Source of the DNA: Thuidium tamariscinum
Lineage: Eukaryota; Streptophyta; Bryopsida; Hypnales; Thuidiaceae
Direction of reading: 5' to 3'
Assembly: GCA_947034885.2 (NCBI GenBank)
Contig: OX344753.2
Coordinates: forward strand, 1,302,001-1,366,000
DNA: 64,000 bases
The notes beneath the pieces are model-generated. The model worked only from the letters and a program-made list of their open reading frames with translations. It ran no database searches and had not been told where the DNA came from. This document shows, one piece after another, positions 12,097 through 24,649 of the stretch. Each line of letters begins with the position of its first letter. Within the stretch, counting starts at the first letter, position 1. The translations under genes were made by a program, and so were the position numbers.

Positions 12097-12786
12097 CACC
12101 TTCAAAAGCCAACAAAGTTGTATAGCTTGAAATGAGAAGACAAGTTCTTTATACAAGTGGGGCAGTAGAAGGTTAAACAATCCATGTGGGATATGTATCT
12201 CTTAGGATTAGTAGGAGCTCAACCGCTCATAGTTAAGTCAAAAGCAAGAATTGTGTTCAAAGTAGAATTTCAGGCCTCATTTAGACATAGTGAAATGATT
12301 TTTTTCAAAAAACTTTGAACATAGAAAAGTTGGTAAATCAAGCCAAATTTCATCTCCAAAAATCCGTTTATGATTTTGAGTCTCCAATCAAAAGTTATAG
12401 GCAAAAATCAAAGAAGATGTTTGAAAATGTTAAAGAATATGCTTTTTCCAACTCCTCTCTAAATTTTGTCTAAAAATTTTGATTGGAGACTCAAAATCAT
12501 AAACACATTTTTAGAGATGAAATTAGGCTTGATTTAACAACTTACATATGTTCAAAGTAAAAAAAAATTATTTTGCTATGCCTAAATGAGGTTTAAAACA
12601 CTACTTTGAATACAATTCTTGCTTTTGAAGTAACTATGAGTGATTGAGCTCCTACTAATCTTAATTTACTTATTCCACATGGGTTGTGCCTCCTACCACA
12701 ATGCATGTGTAAATATGCATTTATGAAGAGCTTGTCTTTTCTTTTTAGTATGTAATAAAACAACTTACTTTTGAAGCTATTTGAGG
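12097..12786. repeat. Fold-back (long inverted repeat), about 690 bp
   Basis: Two arms of about 300 bp (12097-12394 and 12478-12786) are reverse complements with scattered differences; the innermost 27 bp, containing GATTTTGAGTCTCCAATC, match perfectly. The spacer is about 80 bp. Further paired blocks are AGGATTAGTAGGAGCTCAA with its complement near 12640-12662 and AAAGCAAGAATTGTGTTCAA near 12243. If transcribed, it would fold into a long hairpin. No coding sequence. Confidence 0.8.
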
Positions 12787-14130
12787 TGATTGTAAATATA
12801 TGAATATTTTGAACTTAGTCTTAATTGTCTAAAATTATGTTTTAAAATGTTGAAGATTTATTATTATTATTTTATTAAATATTTGGCCCCAAAATTTTGA
12901 AGATGCTATCCAAATATTGTTGTATTTCTTTCATCTCAATCTATTGTTATCATGTAATATCCTTTGAATTAGGGGTTTCATAGAACACAAAACATCTCCA
13001 TTCATAAGACATTAAAGGAATAAGTAAATTTGAAAGGACATGACATGTGGCATGGCCTAACATATGGTAAACTTATCCAATGTCAATGTTTGTAGATGAT
13101 TTAGTCAAGTCAAACACTATAAACTTGCAATTTGTGTAGTCAAATCTTCCACTGTTCTACTACAATATAATGAAGTACCTTACCTTATACTAAGATCACT
13201 AGGATTCAATAAAATTTATTTGTTAATTTTTTGACCTTTACCATCAAAACAACTCATTTTGAGTGTTTTTCAATGAAACATAGTCAAGGTACATAGGTAT
13301 TAACATGAATCAAAGCACTATGTTATTGCCTTCATAACATCCTATGCAACTTCCAAATTAATCTATGAAATAAAATTTAATAAATAATTATAAGCAATTT
13401 TTGTAACCTCAAATGTGTTTATTGAATTTGAACTCATTTATAAAATTACACAAATTGATTAGAGTTGAGAAAACTCATTACATTGAATTAGAAATAGATG
13501 GTATAACAAAGAGAAATCAAACAAATTGGTTAGAAGTAATTATTGTAGAAGTTAGACTTTTTTCCAAATATATTCACCATCATTACTTTGCATACATCTC
13601 CAAAATCAATATGTATTAGTGTTCGATGAAACATGATTAATTTGGAACATCCACCCAAAACTTTGACCCTTCATGACTTTTGCATACAATATCCTAATGT
13701 CACACTCTTTCATGCATAGTATAAACCTTTCAACAAGTAAATCAATGAAAATTTGGCCAATCTAGTAATAGTAATTAAAGGGCACAATAGCAAAAAGAAG
13801 TGTTGGTTATAGAGGGTACACACTTTCAACTCAATGAACTTTTGTAATCTCTTGGGCATTCATTTTTATACATTCTTTGTAATAAGTAAACATAAGTACA
13901 CCTAAAACAAAGCACTCTTTAAAATCAACCCCTATTTTTGAAGGGAAAATGAATAGGGAGGATATCAAAAATGATGTGTATTACAAGTACAAGTGTAAGG
14001 TGGAATTAAGAGCCATTTTGAATGTGCAACTTTATTTACAATACTATGGAGGTGGCAACCTTACAAGTGGTAGATTTAGGGTACACTTCATATTTGAACT
14101 TCTTCTCTATGACATGTTTTGATACTGCTA
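12787..14130. other. AT-rich intergenic sequence
   Basis: No gene. Around 13660-13790 there is weak similarity to the family A body (CATGACTTTTGCATACAATATCC), suggesting a very old relative without recognisable ends. The 68-codon frame at 13413-13619 has no domain. Confidence 0.5.
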
Positions 14131-14460
14131 AGGTAGGAGGTCTAGTAATGGAGGGCCTAAGAGTTGTAGCTAAATTTTGGAGAAGTGATACATCTTGAAA
14201 TATTTTCCACAAAATTTTCCTTGAAAAACAAGTGGAATTGACATCTACTGACACAAGTTGTTTCATATTTTTTAGAGCTTTGTGGAATTAGTTATAAAAC
14301 TTTGAAGTTGAAGTGGCATAGGGCTCTGAAATGGAGCACCTCCTAAAATATACATTATTTGTACATTGCCAAAGGCCATGAAAAAGAAACATGTACAAAC
14401 AATGTACATTCTAGGAAGTGTTCTATTTTAGAGCTTTCTTACTTTTAGAACTCGCTACCT
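14131..14460. repeat. TA-flanked MITE, family F copy 2 (330 bp)
   Basis: Ends AGGTAGGAGG and CTCGCTACCT, flanked by TA at 14129-14130 and 14461-14462. Same orientation and body as the copy at 209-535. The minus-strand frame overlapping its left part is incidental. Confidence 0.8.
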
Positions 14461-15408
14461 TATTGTGATTTCTTGATGTGCATCAAATGGATTTTGGCAT
14501 TATCTACATGACACTTTTAGCACCCTACACCTTGTGTCTTTAAGAATTTTTAACTAATTCACAATGTATTCAAAAACATAAAACCACTTGCATTTTGATT
14601 CATAGTCACCTTCATTAATGAGCAAAAAATGTTGCTTCTTTTCCAAAGCATATTGGTCATGCCACAAAGCTTATTTGTGCAATTTTAGATGTAGTTACCA
14701 TTATATTTTTATGCCAATTGCCAAATTAGAATCACCTTTGGTTTGTGCATTCATTTTTTCCTTCAAAGCATTCAATTTGGCAACACAATAATGAAATTAG
14801 CTTGCTTCAACCTAGGAATGCCCCTACGAATGCCCTAAGGGACCAAAAGTGTCTTTATATAGTTTGGTAGTTAGATTTAAAGTATTGTAACTTTTGAATC
14901 TGATTTCTAAATTCAATGAAAATTTGTTGAAAAATGTGCACCCTTTCTTATAGTTTTTATAATAAAATTTAAAGGCCAATCCAAAATGTGTTGATTTTTG
15001 GGAGCCAGTCAAAGTTTAGAGGTTTAATTTGAGTTCACTAAAATATTGCAATTGATGGTTGCAATTTTGGGAGCTTGTATCTCCTTCATCCAATGTTAGA
15101 TTTTAATCAAATGTATTAGGTCATATTCAACTAGAATTTTAGTTATTGTCATCAAATTTTCATGGCAATCCCATTTGTTTTGAATGTTTGGGAGCAATTC
15201 ATAGTTCAAAACCAGATACTTTTGCATTGGATTACAATGAACTTTGGCAACTTGTTTTTTTCTTCATACAATATCCATTTTCAATAATTAAATTTTTCTT
15301 TTAAAGTTGCACATATTAGTCTAGTTTGTATAGTTAAATATCATATCAATCCAAAAAGTTATGTGAGTGATTGAAAAGCATTTTAGGAGAAGGAAGGTTA
15401 GCCCAAAA
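14461..15408. other. AT-rich sequence, probably decayed TTAA-type repeat
   Basis: No gene. Near 14836 CCCTAAGGGACCAAAAG resembles the left end of family B, so this may be the upstream part of the repeat that ends near 17076. Confidence 0.4.
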
Positions 15409-17076
15409 TGTGTTTTTTGCAACTATTTTGTGACATTTTAAAGTCACTTTTCTAATACAATGAGTCAATGGAATGGTATTTTCTTCACCCAATGTCTTTG
15501 TATGCTAGTTTTGAGGTACTTTATAGCTCAATTTTTTTTCTTTCATTTGAGTAGGTTTAGAAATCAAATTTGACCTTCAAATGTATTTTCACTAGAAGAA
15601 AACAAGGGGTTTTGCAACTATAGTTTGCAATTGGTTTTGTAGTTGCATTGGGCGTTTGCAACTAGGTGATAATTTAGAGATTGTAGTTGCAGTGGACAAG
15701 TTGTAATAGTTGCAAGGTAATTGCAAAAAGTAGCAAATTTTTTTTTCATCCAATAGTCTTTGTAGAACTTTGTTGATGAATTCTTTCGACGTGGTTGCTG
15801 ATGTAGAACTTGATTGCTGTGACTTGTTGCAACTAGTTTGCAATTGGCTTACAACAAGCTTGCAACTGACTTACAACGAGCTTACAACTAGATTATTTGT
15901 AGATTAAAAGTTTTAATCTCAATGATTTGTAGATTTTAAAATTTTTAATCTATCTTTTTTTTGGATTAGCAATCCAATTATTTATATTGATAGATTTTAC
16001 TACTTTAGAAAATTTTACAATTTTATAGATTTTTACAATTGATAGATTTCTATAGACTATAGAAATCTACAAATTGTAAAAATCTACAAAATATAGAAAT
16101 ATTATAGATTTTCACCATTAAAATTCATTATACAAGAATGCTATAACTTATAATTCTTATACATTTAGTCTAATGGTATTTCTAACAATTGATATGGGAT
16201 AATTGATATGAGACTTAATCCTAGTTGTTTCCTAATTGTATACTAATTTTTTCTTAGTTGTACCGTAGTTGCTTAAGTATTAGTTGAATTCTAGTTGAAT
16301 GCTAGTTGTAGAGTAGTTGACAACTAGTGGTATAGTTGCACTATGGTTGCATGATAGTCGCATAGTTGCATAGGAGTTGCACAAATACATAGTAATTGCA
16401 CAATAGTTGCACAATTACACAAAAGTCACACAAATGTATAGTAGTTGCACAATAGTTGCACAGTCGCACAATAGTTGCATAGATACTAGTCAACAATTGT
16501 AATAAACATTGGATGTAGAATACCTTACAATTCTTTTTTTTATCTCATTCCTGTAAACTTTAAACTTCATTTTGCAACTACTTTGCGACTACTCTGCAAC
16601 TACAACAATGTAAACATCGATTTGGTGCAAATATAGAGGGCTGTAGTTGCACGACAGTTGCATAGGACATGTAGTTGTAGTGCAGTCGGTTGTAGCGGAC
16701 ACGTTTTTCTTCTAGTGTTTTAGGAAAATCTCAACATCTTTTTTTAGCATAGAAACATTATAATCTCTCAATCTATGTAGCCAAATGACTCCAAATTTGA
16801 TTCATGTCACCTTCAATACATAAATTGCAAAAATATTTGCTTGAGATTTCTATACTTTAATGACATTTAGAGATGTACCACTTCAAAAGCAGTGATGTTT
16901 TTAACATAGTCATCTCAAAAAGTGACCATTTAAGCCTACCTAACTCATCATTGGCAATAAAACATACTCTCAAACAACATGTCACTTGTTCCTCGATGGA
17001 GGTCACAATTAGATCACAATCACTTCTAGAGCAAACTACTTTAACCCTCAAAAGGCCCTCGGCCTTTAGGGGTCAA
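15409..17076. repeat. TTAA-type repeat interrupted by a CACTA element
   Basis: The flanks of the CACTA element (15409-15589 and 16718-16900) align continuously with 53375-53700, for example CATTTGAGTAG.TTTAGAAATCAAATTT and CATTATAATCT.TCAATCTAT. The right end, GGCCTTTAGGGGTCAA near 17076, resembles a family B terminus. At 17041-17076 two such ends face each other around CTC, giving a 36-bp imperfect palindrome. Confidence 0.6.
15590..16717. mobile_element. Non-autonomous CACTA (En/Spm-type) element, 1128 bp
   Basis: It starts CACTAGAAGAAAA and ends TTTTTCTTCTAGTG, flanked by TTT on both sides. The interior carries dozens of short TAGTTGCA and TGCAACTA motifs in both orientations, crowded toward both ends, as the subterminal transposase-binding repeats of CACTA elements are. 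No transposase frame. A related element is at 23012-24689. The related repeat at 53375-53790 carries the matching empty site near 53569. Confidence 0.85.
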
Positions 17077-17430
17077 TAATTAGGTTGCATTACATCAAGA
17101 AAGTCACTTTAAAAGGCACCAAAGTCAACAAATATTTCTAAAAGTATTTTCATTTGTGCACATGGAAGTTTATGAGTCCCAATAACAACACCTAATTCAA
17201 AAGTAGTGCATTCTTAGTTGTACAGTAGCATTAATTGTAAAAGGAAACCCTAATTAGAAACGTGGGTGTTAGAGGGAGATTTAACTAAGACTGAATAAAC
17301 AAGAGACCAGACTCCTTTACACCTCGGTTTTAGTGCTCCAAGAAGTTTTGTCCTCTGTTTTTCCCAAACTCCAACTCTTGGTCCCCATTGCACACACTTT
17401 CCGATTAACTCTAATAACTGAAAATAATAT
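17077..17430. other. Transition sequence with a repeat shared with 45.7 kb
   Basis: At 17290-17425 the sequence (CTCCAAGAAGTTTTGTCC, CAACTCTTGGTCCCCATTGC) is similar to 45710-45815. The 45-kb copy is followed by a possible primer-binding site, so this may be part of an LTR. No gene seen. Confidence 0.4.
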
Positions 17431-19960
17431 TCATCCAGTGTGGGACACCCTAATTTCCCTATTCTGTGTACTGTAGCCAGGCAGTGAGGCTAGATTCACC
17501 CCTGCTGGCTCATGGATTTTGACTTTTCGCAGGGCGCAACAGTGTTTGCCAGTTGTTTCTGTTACAATCCTTCCAAGCATGAGCCTGAGGAAAGCCAAGC
17601 GATCCTGGCCAGACTCCTCCCAATCCCAGCCTGAATTCTCTTTCCATCACTACGTAGGCTAAGACACAGTCGTTTGCGTTGCCGTGCACTCGTGAAACGG
17701 TTCCGTTCTTTTCTATGTTTTCGGCCATGAAGAAGCTCGCTCCGATCCCTTCTAACGGTTCAAGGAATAATCAGTCAGCTAGCTGGGTCCCTCCGTCCGT
17801 GGTTGACTGGATTCTGAGATTCGTCATGTCATGGGAGACTGAGGAGGTCGTGTCACGGATCAAACCTCCAAAAGTGGAATCCCTCCGATCCCTGGCTACA
17901 GTCGTCTTGTACTCCGCATGATGGGTCCCTGTGCTTGTGCACAAGGCGCACAGGCTGCAGCGAGGAATTCTAAATGTCCATTTGACGGACGACGACGGAA
18001 TCTTGTGAATGATGACCTCGTTCTCCCAACACCCGCAACGGTTGACGGCCACTTGCTTGCTCACCCGGCATCCATACCGTATGGGAAATCTATCTCGAAC
18101 AAGCACAGGTGGTTTGGCATCTACCCACGGAAGAAGTTAAAATGTGGCCTCAGGGAGGAAGACTCCATGGATTCTTTGCTTGGGATACCCTTTTTTAAAA
18201 TTCTTGCACTCTGAATGGGGAGCACGCTACTGTGCATTGGAATTGATGCGGCCACTGAGAAATGAAAGTACTGAAGAAGTTGCCCTGAACAGTAGCAAGC
18301 TTGATTCTCCGGCCGGGCCGGGGGAGAGACGAAATTCACACTCCACCTAATCACCTTCTTATTACTGACGTCTTCCCCAGGCTTTGCGATGAACTGAAAA
18401 TAGCGAGCTACAAGGAAGGTTGCCTACCCATGCCGCAGAAGAATCCAAAATGAAAACGCCTACTTTTTGAAACTGGTGGGAAAAGCAAAAACCGAGCTAC
18501 TTTATCAACATGATAGAAGAGAATCTCTCCGTCTCACCGCGAGTAATTCACCAACAATTACTGGTAATCCCGTACTTAACCGAAAGCAATGAGATGAAAG
18601 AAGAATTCATAATAGACTGTAAGTAGTAGGCCCAATACGTGAAGAAAGAGCCTGTTTCAAGAGGATACATACAGTAGAAGAGTTCTTCTAGCTAGCTCCG
18701 CCACATGAACTAAAGATGTGTAGACAGATAGCAAGTGCTATCAATTTGTTGTACCTTCTTTGGAGATAGACTCGATGACATGGATTCCTGTCCTGCACAC
18801 ACGATTCCGATGTTGGGTCTCACTCCGCGACTTCTGTCCATTGGCTCTAGACACCTTCCAATCTGTGAAGTTGAAGGATTGTCCGACTGGGAAGCATTAG
18901 GTGCATGACGAACACGAATATGGCAAAGCGTTGTTGACGAGGTACAATTGACAGACGACGTGCCTGTACGTAGAAATGTTCATTGATTTCACTGCATGCA
19001 CAGATTAAAAAAAATGGAGTAGTAATTACTACCTTGCTGGTAGACTGTCTACGATTTTCTGTTTGACAGACGGTGAAATAGTTGACAAATGGAATCAACC
19101 CAGAAAAAATTGGACCAAGTCCGATTAACAGCGTCAGTTGTACACAAACAATTTCACGACCGAGGACGTAGACGTCGAGCATACGCAACGTGACTCGGTA
19201 AGAGATCTAGTCTAAAGCAAAGCAAAGCAAAGCAAAGCACAACTAGGCTTCCATTAGGTTTGTAGCTTCAATGACCACTTGAAGGTCTGCTGGGCAACGA
19301 CAAAAATCGATTACTTTCGAGCGATTGGTGGCCCTGCTCCGCTCCGACGGTAGCAAGCAGGTGATCCATTAGTGGCCGGCTTTCCTCCGTCTGGCTTGGA
19401 TCCCCAAATTTCCTAGTTCTGAGGTTCAGACTCCTAATTGGAAACAAGATTTTTGAAGGGTTTTGATCCAATGAAATCTGCCACGGACAATGATGCTCGT
19501 ACTGTGTTGAATCACATATATCCTCGGTTTCGCGACACAAAAAACAATTATCTCCAGGCCTTGTTTACTCGATCAATTGCGCACCGGCCTTTTAAGAGTT
19601 GACAGGAGGTCATCGTCAAATGGTTTCGTTGAGGACGAACAATTCTTGTCACCACAAATTGTGGCGTACATCTACCCAAAGCTCCAAAAACTATCAGGAA
19701 GGGCAGAGATTTACGTCTTGACAAGTGTCACGGTTGTCGGAAATCGGCTTTCAATTGGTGTGTGAAGTTGCACAACTAAGGACATCGGATTCAATGGAAG
19801 AAAACCAACTGGAGTATCTGAATGAGTCACACTTGTGGATATTATCTCGATGCCTTACAATCAAAGAATCGGGAGAGCTACACTCACTAGGACAGTAAAG
19901 TGTGTTGAACCTCTCTGGCCAGCGCAGAACTCGAAGTTTCTCAACTCCCTCTTCCATTCA
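17431..19960. other. Repeat-poor, higher-GC island without a recognised gene
   Basis: Base composition rises clearly and known repeats vanish. Several frames of 60-113 codons overlap on both strands (for example 17771-18106 minus, 17918-18214 plus, 18847-19188 minus), but none shows a domain I recognise and they contradict each other. It may be a decayed gene, a gene with short exons, or regulatory or UTR sequence. I assign no product. Confidence 0.4.
19214..19239. repeat. AAAGC microsatellite, five units
   Basis: Five consecutive AAAGC units lie inside the higher-GC island. Confidence 0.9.
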
Positions 19961-21069
19961 AGGATTTGAGCAAGACCCAATGGAGTAATGGAGCAATTCC
20001 ATAGGGAAGGTAGAGTCCAATCCCTCATGGGAATCAATGAAGCGTTTACCTGAACTTTACTTGAATAAGAAGAGAACTCCTTGGAGATAAAAATATGGCC
20101 ATTACCTCATAATAATCAATTACTATAGGGAATATAGTTCTTCTTGGTAATGGATCACCTTGTGGAAAATCAATATGGAAGGTACTAAATACATTGTAGA
20201 GAAGAGTGAGATAATCTTTTGGAACATTAACATACATGTCTACTATAATTGTGTATTTCTATCTTATATTCAATCACAAAGTATAATTTACTATATATTG
20301 TATTATGCATTGTACAATACAATACATACTTCTTGAAAATACAATGTACATACATCAATGTTTTGTAAGAGAGACTTGCCTTTTATACTTCACGAGAGTC
20401 TCACTAACGACAATGCTTATGGAATAATTTCTACAACAAAGAACCACATGATAAAATCACATTTTTTTGGGAAGTGTTATAATATGTGAAAAAGATACAG
20501 AAATTTCCCTCTTTATGTGTTAAGTGTTTGTTGAACTCACACTTTACCACATGATCCACTAATGAAAATTTGATACTTTCTCCTTTCATGAACAGTAGAA
20601 TATGGGAAAGGTAATGCACTTTGCCTGATGCTACATCATCTAAAGCTTCCTAGGTTCCCTGTGTTCAAATCTGCAGTTTTAATTTTGATGGAAATCACAT
20701 CAACTTTCAGTGAGACTTTTCACTTGGGTTTTGCAATGCAATCTAAATCACTTGGGACTGCTGCAAGACGTGCTCTAAAAAGAGGTTCAATTTACACTCT
20801 GTAAACTCATTGGAGCTCATTTTTTCAGACTGAGGTGGCCACCAAGCACAGAAGAGTCCTGGCACTTGAACCAAATTGACCCATGATCAGAGTTCCAAAC
20901 TCTAGTTGAATTAGATTACACATTTTTGACTTTGGAGTGGCCGGTGCTTGAGAAAAACCACCCCACCCCTACCCTGAAGTGATCACCATAGGTACATTGA
21001 AAACCCCAATATTGTTGTGTACCTTGGTTTGGGTGGATACTTTTGAGAGCAAAGAAAGGTCGAGTATTA
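19961..21069. other. Intergenic sequence
   Basis: The higher-GC island fades into AT-rich DNA. No gene, RNA or repeat termini recognised. Confidence 0.5.
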
Positions 21070-21342
21070 AGGTGGGTACACCCAAAAGCGCCACTTATTC
21101 TTACTGTGTCTAGGTCCTGTTATCATGCTGTTCAGATTTTTATATAGTCTTGTTGGTGAGTGAAAGCATGTTCCAACGCACCAAAAAACAGAGGATTTGG
21201 ATATCATATGCAAAAGTTATTAACGGTCAAAGTCTGTTTTTGAAAGCGCCATCTACAGTCTGGGTACATGACTGATTTTGGAAATGTATGCACATTGTAG
21301 ATGGCACTTTAAGGTCAGGTGCCATTTTGGGTGTACCTACCT
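21070..21342. repeat. TA-flanked MITE, family A copy 2 (273 bp)
   Basis: Ends AGGTGGGTACACCCAAAA and TTTTGGGTGTACCTACCT, exactly flanked by TA (21068-21069 and 21343-21344). The body is inverted relative to copies 1 and 3. Confidence 0.92.
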
Positions 21343-22558
21343 TAATTTAGCACACCCTTCACATGGAACAACCAGCTCAGAGGCCGAGAGGGAAAAAAAA
21401 CAGACAATTTTCATGCCGTATGTTGTCTAGTAATCAGAGAACAGAAATTAAGTACAAGTGATGGGAAATTAGTCCTCGCTCAATTGAGCATGAGCTGCTT
21501 TGCTTGCACACCACTCATTTGTTCACAGCAACTTGTTGATGAAGAGTTCGTGGGTTGTCAAGGAGACCGAGGAGCAATGCCATGACAAAACCGTGGATTG
21601 TCGTGACAAACATGTGACATGATGTTGTAGTTTGGGATCCCACCGCCATCACTTGTGTGTTTTTCGTGCACAATGATGGAGTAGGTCGTGGCAATGAAGA
21701 ACGTGGTTATAAAACTAATTTTATATCTTTGTACTTAGTAAGCATGGAGGTGGTGAAGAAGTTATTAAATAAATCACAAACTAGTGTTTGTTTCACAATT
21801 ACGGCAATAATACTATGCAGTTGCTTTTGATGTAAATTCTACCTAGTCAACTCCAATAGTCATTCCCTTGCGTGTTGTGTGTTCTTGGTGTACAATGATG
21901 GAGTATGTCATGGTAATGAAGGACATGGTTATGAAATAATTTTATAGGTATTTGTAGATTGTGATTGATCATTCAAAGATTAAATTCATCAACACACAAT
22001 TGTAGGGCTCACCATCATTTTGGTTACATGGTTAGAATTGCTATTGTAGCAAGATGCATAGTATGTGAACTTGCAATATTCAATTGAATGAGGCATGAAC
22101 GCATCAATTTATTTCTTATTTTTGTTTTGTTGTAGAGACCTAGACTTAGGGCTATTGGAGTGCAAGTGATGCCATGGAATTGGTTGGGAGCCAAAGACCT
22201 ATTGCATGGAATGATGAAAAGTATTTGAAGTTTGATGACTCTCCTAAAAAGTTGGGTCATGATCTTTTTGTGGATGGAACTGGCCCCAACAATGCCGTGT
22301 TCATTTTACATATATTTTTGTTGGAGTTATTAGACCTCTTTTGTAGCAAAAAAAATGAGACTACAATCATTTCTATGAAAAAAACTAGGGCCTAAGACAA
22401 AAGGCATGAAAGATTGGGCAAAATATTTAAGTTTTTTTTTGTAAGGTCTTTAATTCATGACTAGCTAGGTTGCACAAGGTTGCTTTTTTGTAGAAGATTG
22501 CATGTGTAGGTTTGTTTACATTTTGTCGTCTAAAGGATTGTTTGTGCTAGATAATCTA
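21343..22558. other. Intergenic sequence with a diverged direct duplication
   Basis: About 80 bp at 21655-21735 recur at 21877-21955 (shared: ACAATGATGGAGTA, GTGGTTAT or ATGGTTAT, AATTTTATA). The interval also shares a block (GATGTAAATTCT) with 26955-26975. No gene; the overlapping frames at 22024-22260 and 22174-22395 lack domains. Confidence 0.5.
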
Positions 22559-22948
22559 AGGTAGGACCGCCCATTCCCGACTGAGGACCAATAACCAACC
22601 TGTGGATTGATGTATTTCCAACCATAGCAAAAAAGTGTTTTTTTCTCCATTTCAAAATTGGGACTTGTAAGTTATTGACATATGTTCCAATTTTGTGAGT
22701 CAGAAAGTAAAAAGCTATAAATAAAAAGGTAGTTTTTGAGTGATTAAAGTTAGTGATCGGCAATAGGTCTGAAGCACTTTTTGCCTTTCAAAATTCATAA
22801 TTATTTCAATTTGAGTGGTAAAACTACCAAAGTTTTTGCAATCCTCCTCATTTCTATAGATGCACCTCTGAAAAATTTTACTTTGCCTTGTACGATCCTA
22901 GATCACATCTCCAATTGCTTATTTGGTCGACTATGGGTGGTTCTACCT
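22559..22948. repeat. TA-flanked MITE, family M copy 1 (390 bp)
   Basis: Ends AGGTAGGACCGCCCAT and ATGGGTGGTTCTACCT with TA on both sides. The second copy is at 28629-29050 with the same order of internal blocks (TTTCCAACCA, GGGACT, GAAGCACTTTT). Confidence 0.85.
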
Positions 22949-24051
22949 TAGTTACAAGAAGTAGAATTAATCAATGTGAAACTTCTAGATCAATGTGTAT
23001 TTTCCATGGTTCACTAGAAGAAAATGAGTTTTTTTTGCGACTACAAAGAACAATTGGTTTTTGAGTTGCATTAGACATTTGCCACTAGTAATAACCTAGA
23101 GGCTCCCAATTGGTGTGGACAAGTTGCATGTCCAATTGTAGTCATAGAGTAAAATGGGGTTGTTTCTCATTTTCAGAATTGGAGCTTACTTGGAACTTTG
23201 TTGATGAGTTCTTTTGATATGATTGCTGATTTGGTATTTGTTGCCACAACTCAATTGATGAGTCCTATGACTTTATTGCCACTCATATGCGACTTATGTA
23301 CAACTTTGGTGCAACTTATCTATGACTATATTGCAACTTATTTGTGACTTTATTGTGAGTTATTTGCAACTCATATATAGATTTGTAGATCTTGAAATTT
23401 TAATCTCAACTATTTGTGGATTTTAAAATCATTTGGATTTTAAATATTTTAGATTCTATAGATTGAAGAAGTCTACAAATTATAAAAATCTATAAAATGT
23501 GAAAGTCTTAATATTTTATTAAGATAATTAAGTTCATAAAACTAAAAGAACTTACAAATCTTATATGTTGAACCTAATGGTATTCTTCACAATTGATATG
23601 GAGTAGTTAATGTAAGACAATGAAGAAATGACTTCAAAGACAACTAAAAAACAACTAAAATGCAATTTGAAAACAATTAGGATACAACTAGCAAATGACT
23701 AGCAAATGACTAGAATGTGATTAGATTGTGATTATAATGCAACTAAGATGCAATTAAGATATGACTAAGATATAAGTAAGATGTGACTAGGATGCAACTA
23801 AGATGTGACAAAGAAATGACTAGAATGCAACTAAGATGCGACAAAAAAATGATTAGAATGCAACTAAGAAACAACTATTTGTCATTTTATACTTGCATTT
23901 GCATCCTAGTTGTTTTTTGCAACTACACATTGATAGAGTGGATTCCACATAGAGCAAACTTATTAGCACTGGTAGTTGTGATCAATAATGAATAGAAAAT
24001 AGCTCACATTTGTTCTAAATTTGAACTTTGTTATAACTCTTGTAATTCTAC

Positions 24052-24271
24052 CACTACAAGAGAAAGGGGTGTTTTAAGTGAGTTTTAAAATATAATCCTA
24101 GACATCAAATTGTAAGTAATGACCTTTGAGGTGATTTTCAACAAATTTACTAAAAGTACATATATTTCTAGTAAATTTTTGCTGAAAATCATTGTAAAGG
24201 TCATTATTTATAATTTGATATTTAGGACTATACTTAAAAACTCACTTAAGACACCCCTTTCTCTTGTAGTG
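24052..24271. mobile_element. CACTA-type MITE (220 bp), nested
   Basis: Ends CACTACAAGAGAAAGGGGTG and its exact reverse complement, with TAC on both sides. The interior is itself an imperfect inverted repeat (AATGACCTTTGAGGTGATTT against its complement near 24190-24206). The terminus matches the classical plant CACTACAAGAAA consensus. Confidence 0.9.
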
Positions 24272-24453
24272 TACACTTCATTTTATGATTGCTTTGCAAC
24301 TAAAACAATTTCTATTCTTCATTCTATGATTGTTTTGAGATTGAAACAATGTAGTAATGATTTCAAACAATGATGTAAAACAATGACAATCGATTTGGTA
24401 AAAATAGAGAGGCTTAAAGTCACAAGACAATTATAAAAGGCACTTAGTTACAT

Positions 24454-24649
24454 CACTATAAGAAACTCATGTTTTAGGTGACGGATTTTAGGTGACATTC
24501 AATGTAACAACTCATGTTTTTATGTCAACAATGATGTCCGCCATAACATCAAGATGTTATGGCGGACATCATTGTTGACATAAAAACATGAGTTGTTACA
24601 TTGAATGTCACCTAAAATCCGTCACCTAAAACATGAGTTTCTTATAGTG
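24454..24649. mobile_element. Near-perfect 196-bp palindromic CACTA MITE, nested
   Basis: The 97-bp arms are exact reverse complements by my reading, separated by only AA at 24551-24552. Termini are CACTATAAGAAACTCATG and its complement, flanked by CAT on both sides. The absence of differences between the arms points to a very recent origin or arm homogenisation. It has diverged relatives at 25104-25318 and 25581-25755 and truncated ones at 4717 and about 8932. Confidence 0.95.

Noticed and set aside
17077..19960. A single gene spanning the overlapping frames of the island
   Set aside because: The frames conflict in strand and phase, show no known domain and could not be joined by convincing splice sites.
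23783..23995. Repeated TRMQLRCDK peptide
   Set aside because: It results from translating the short motif array of a CACTA element.
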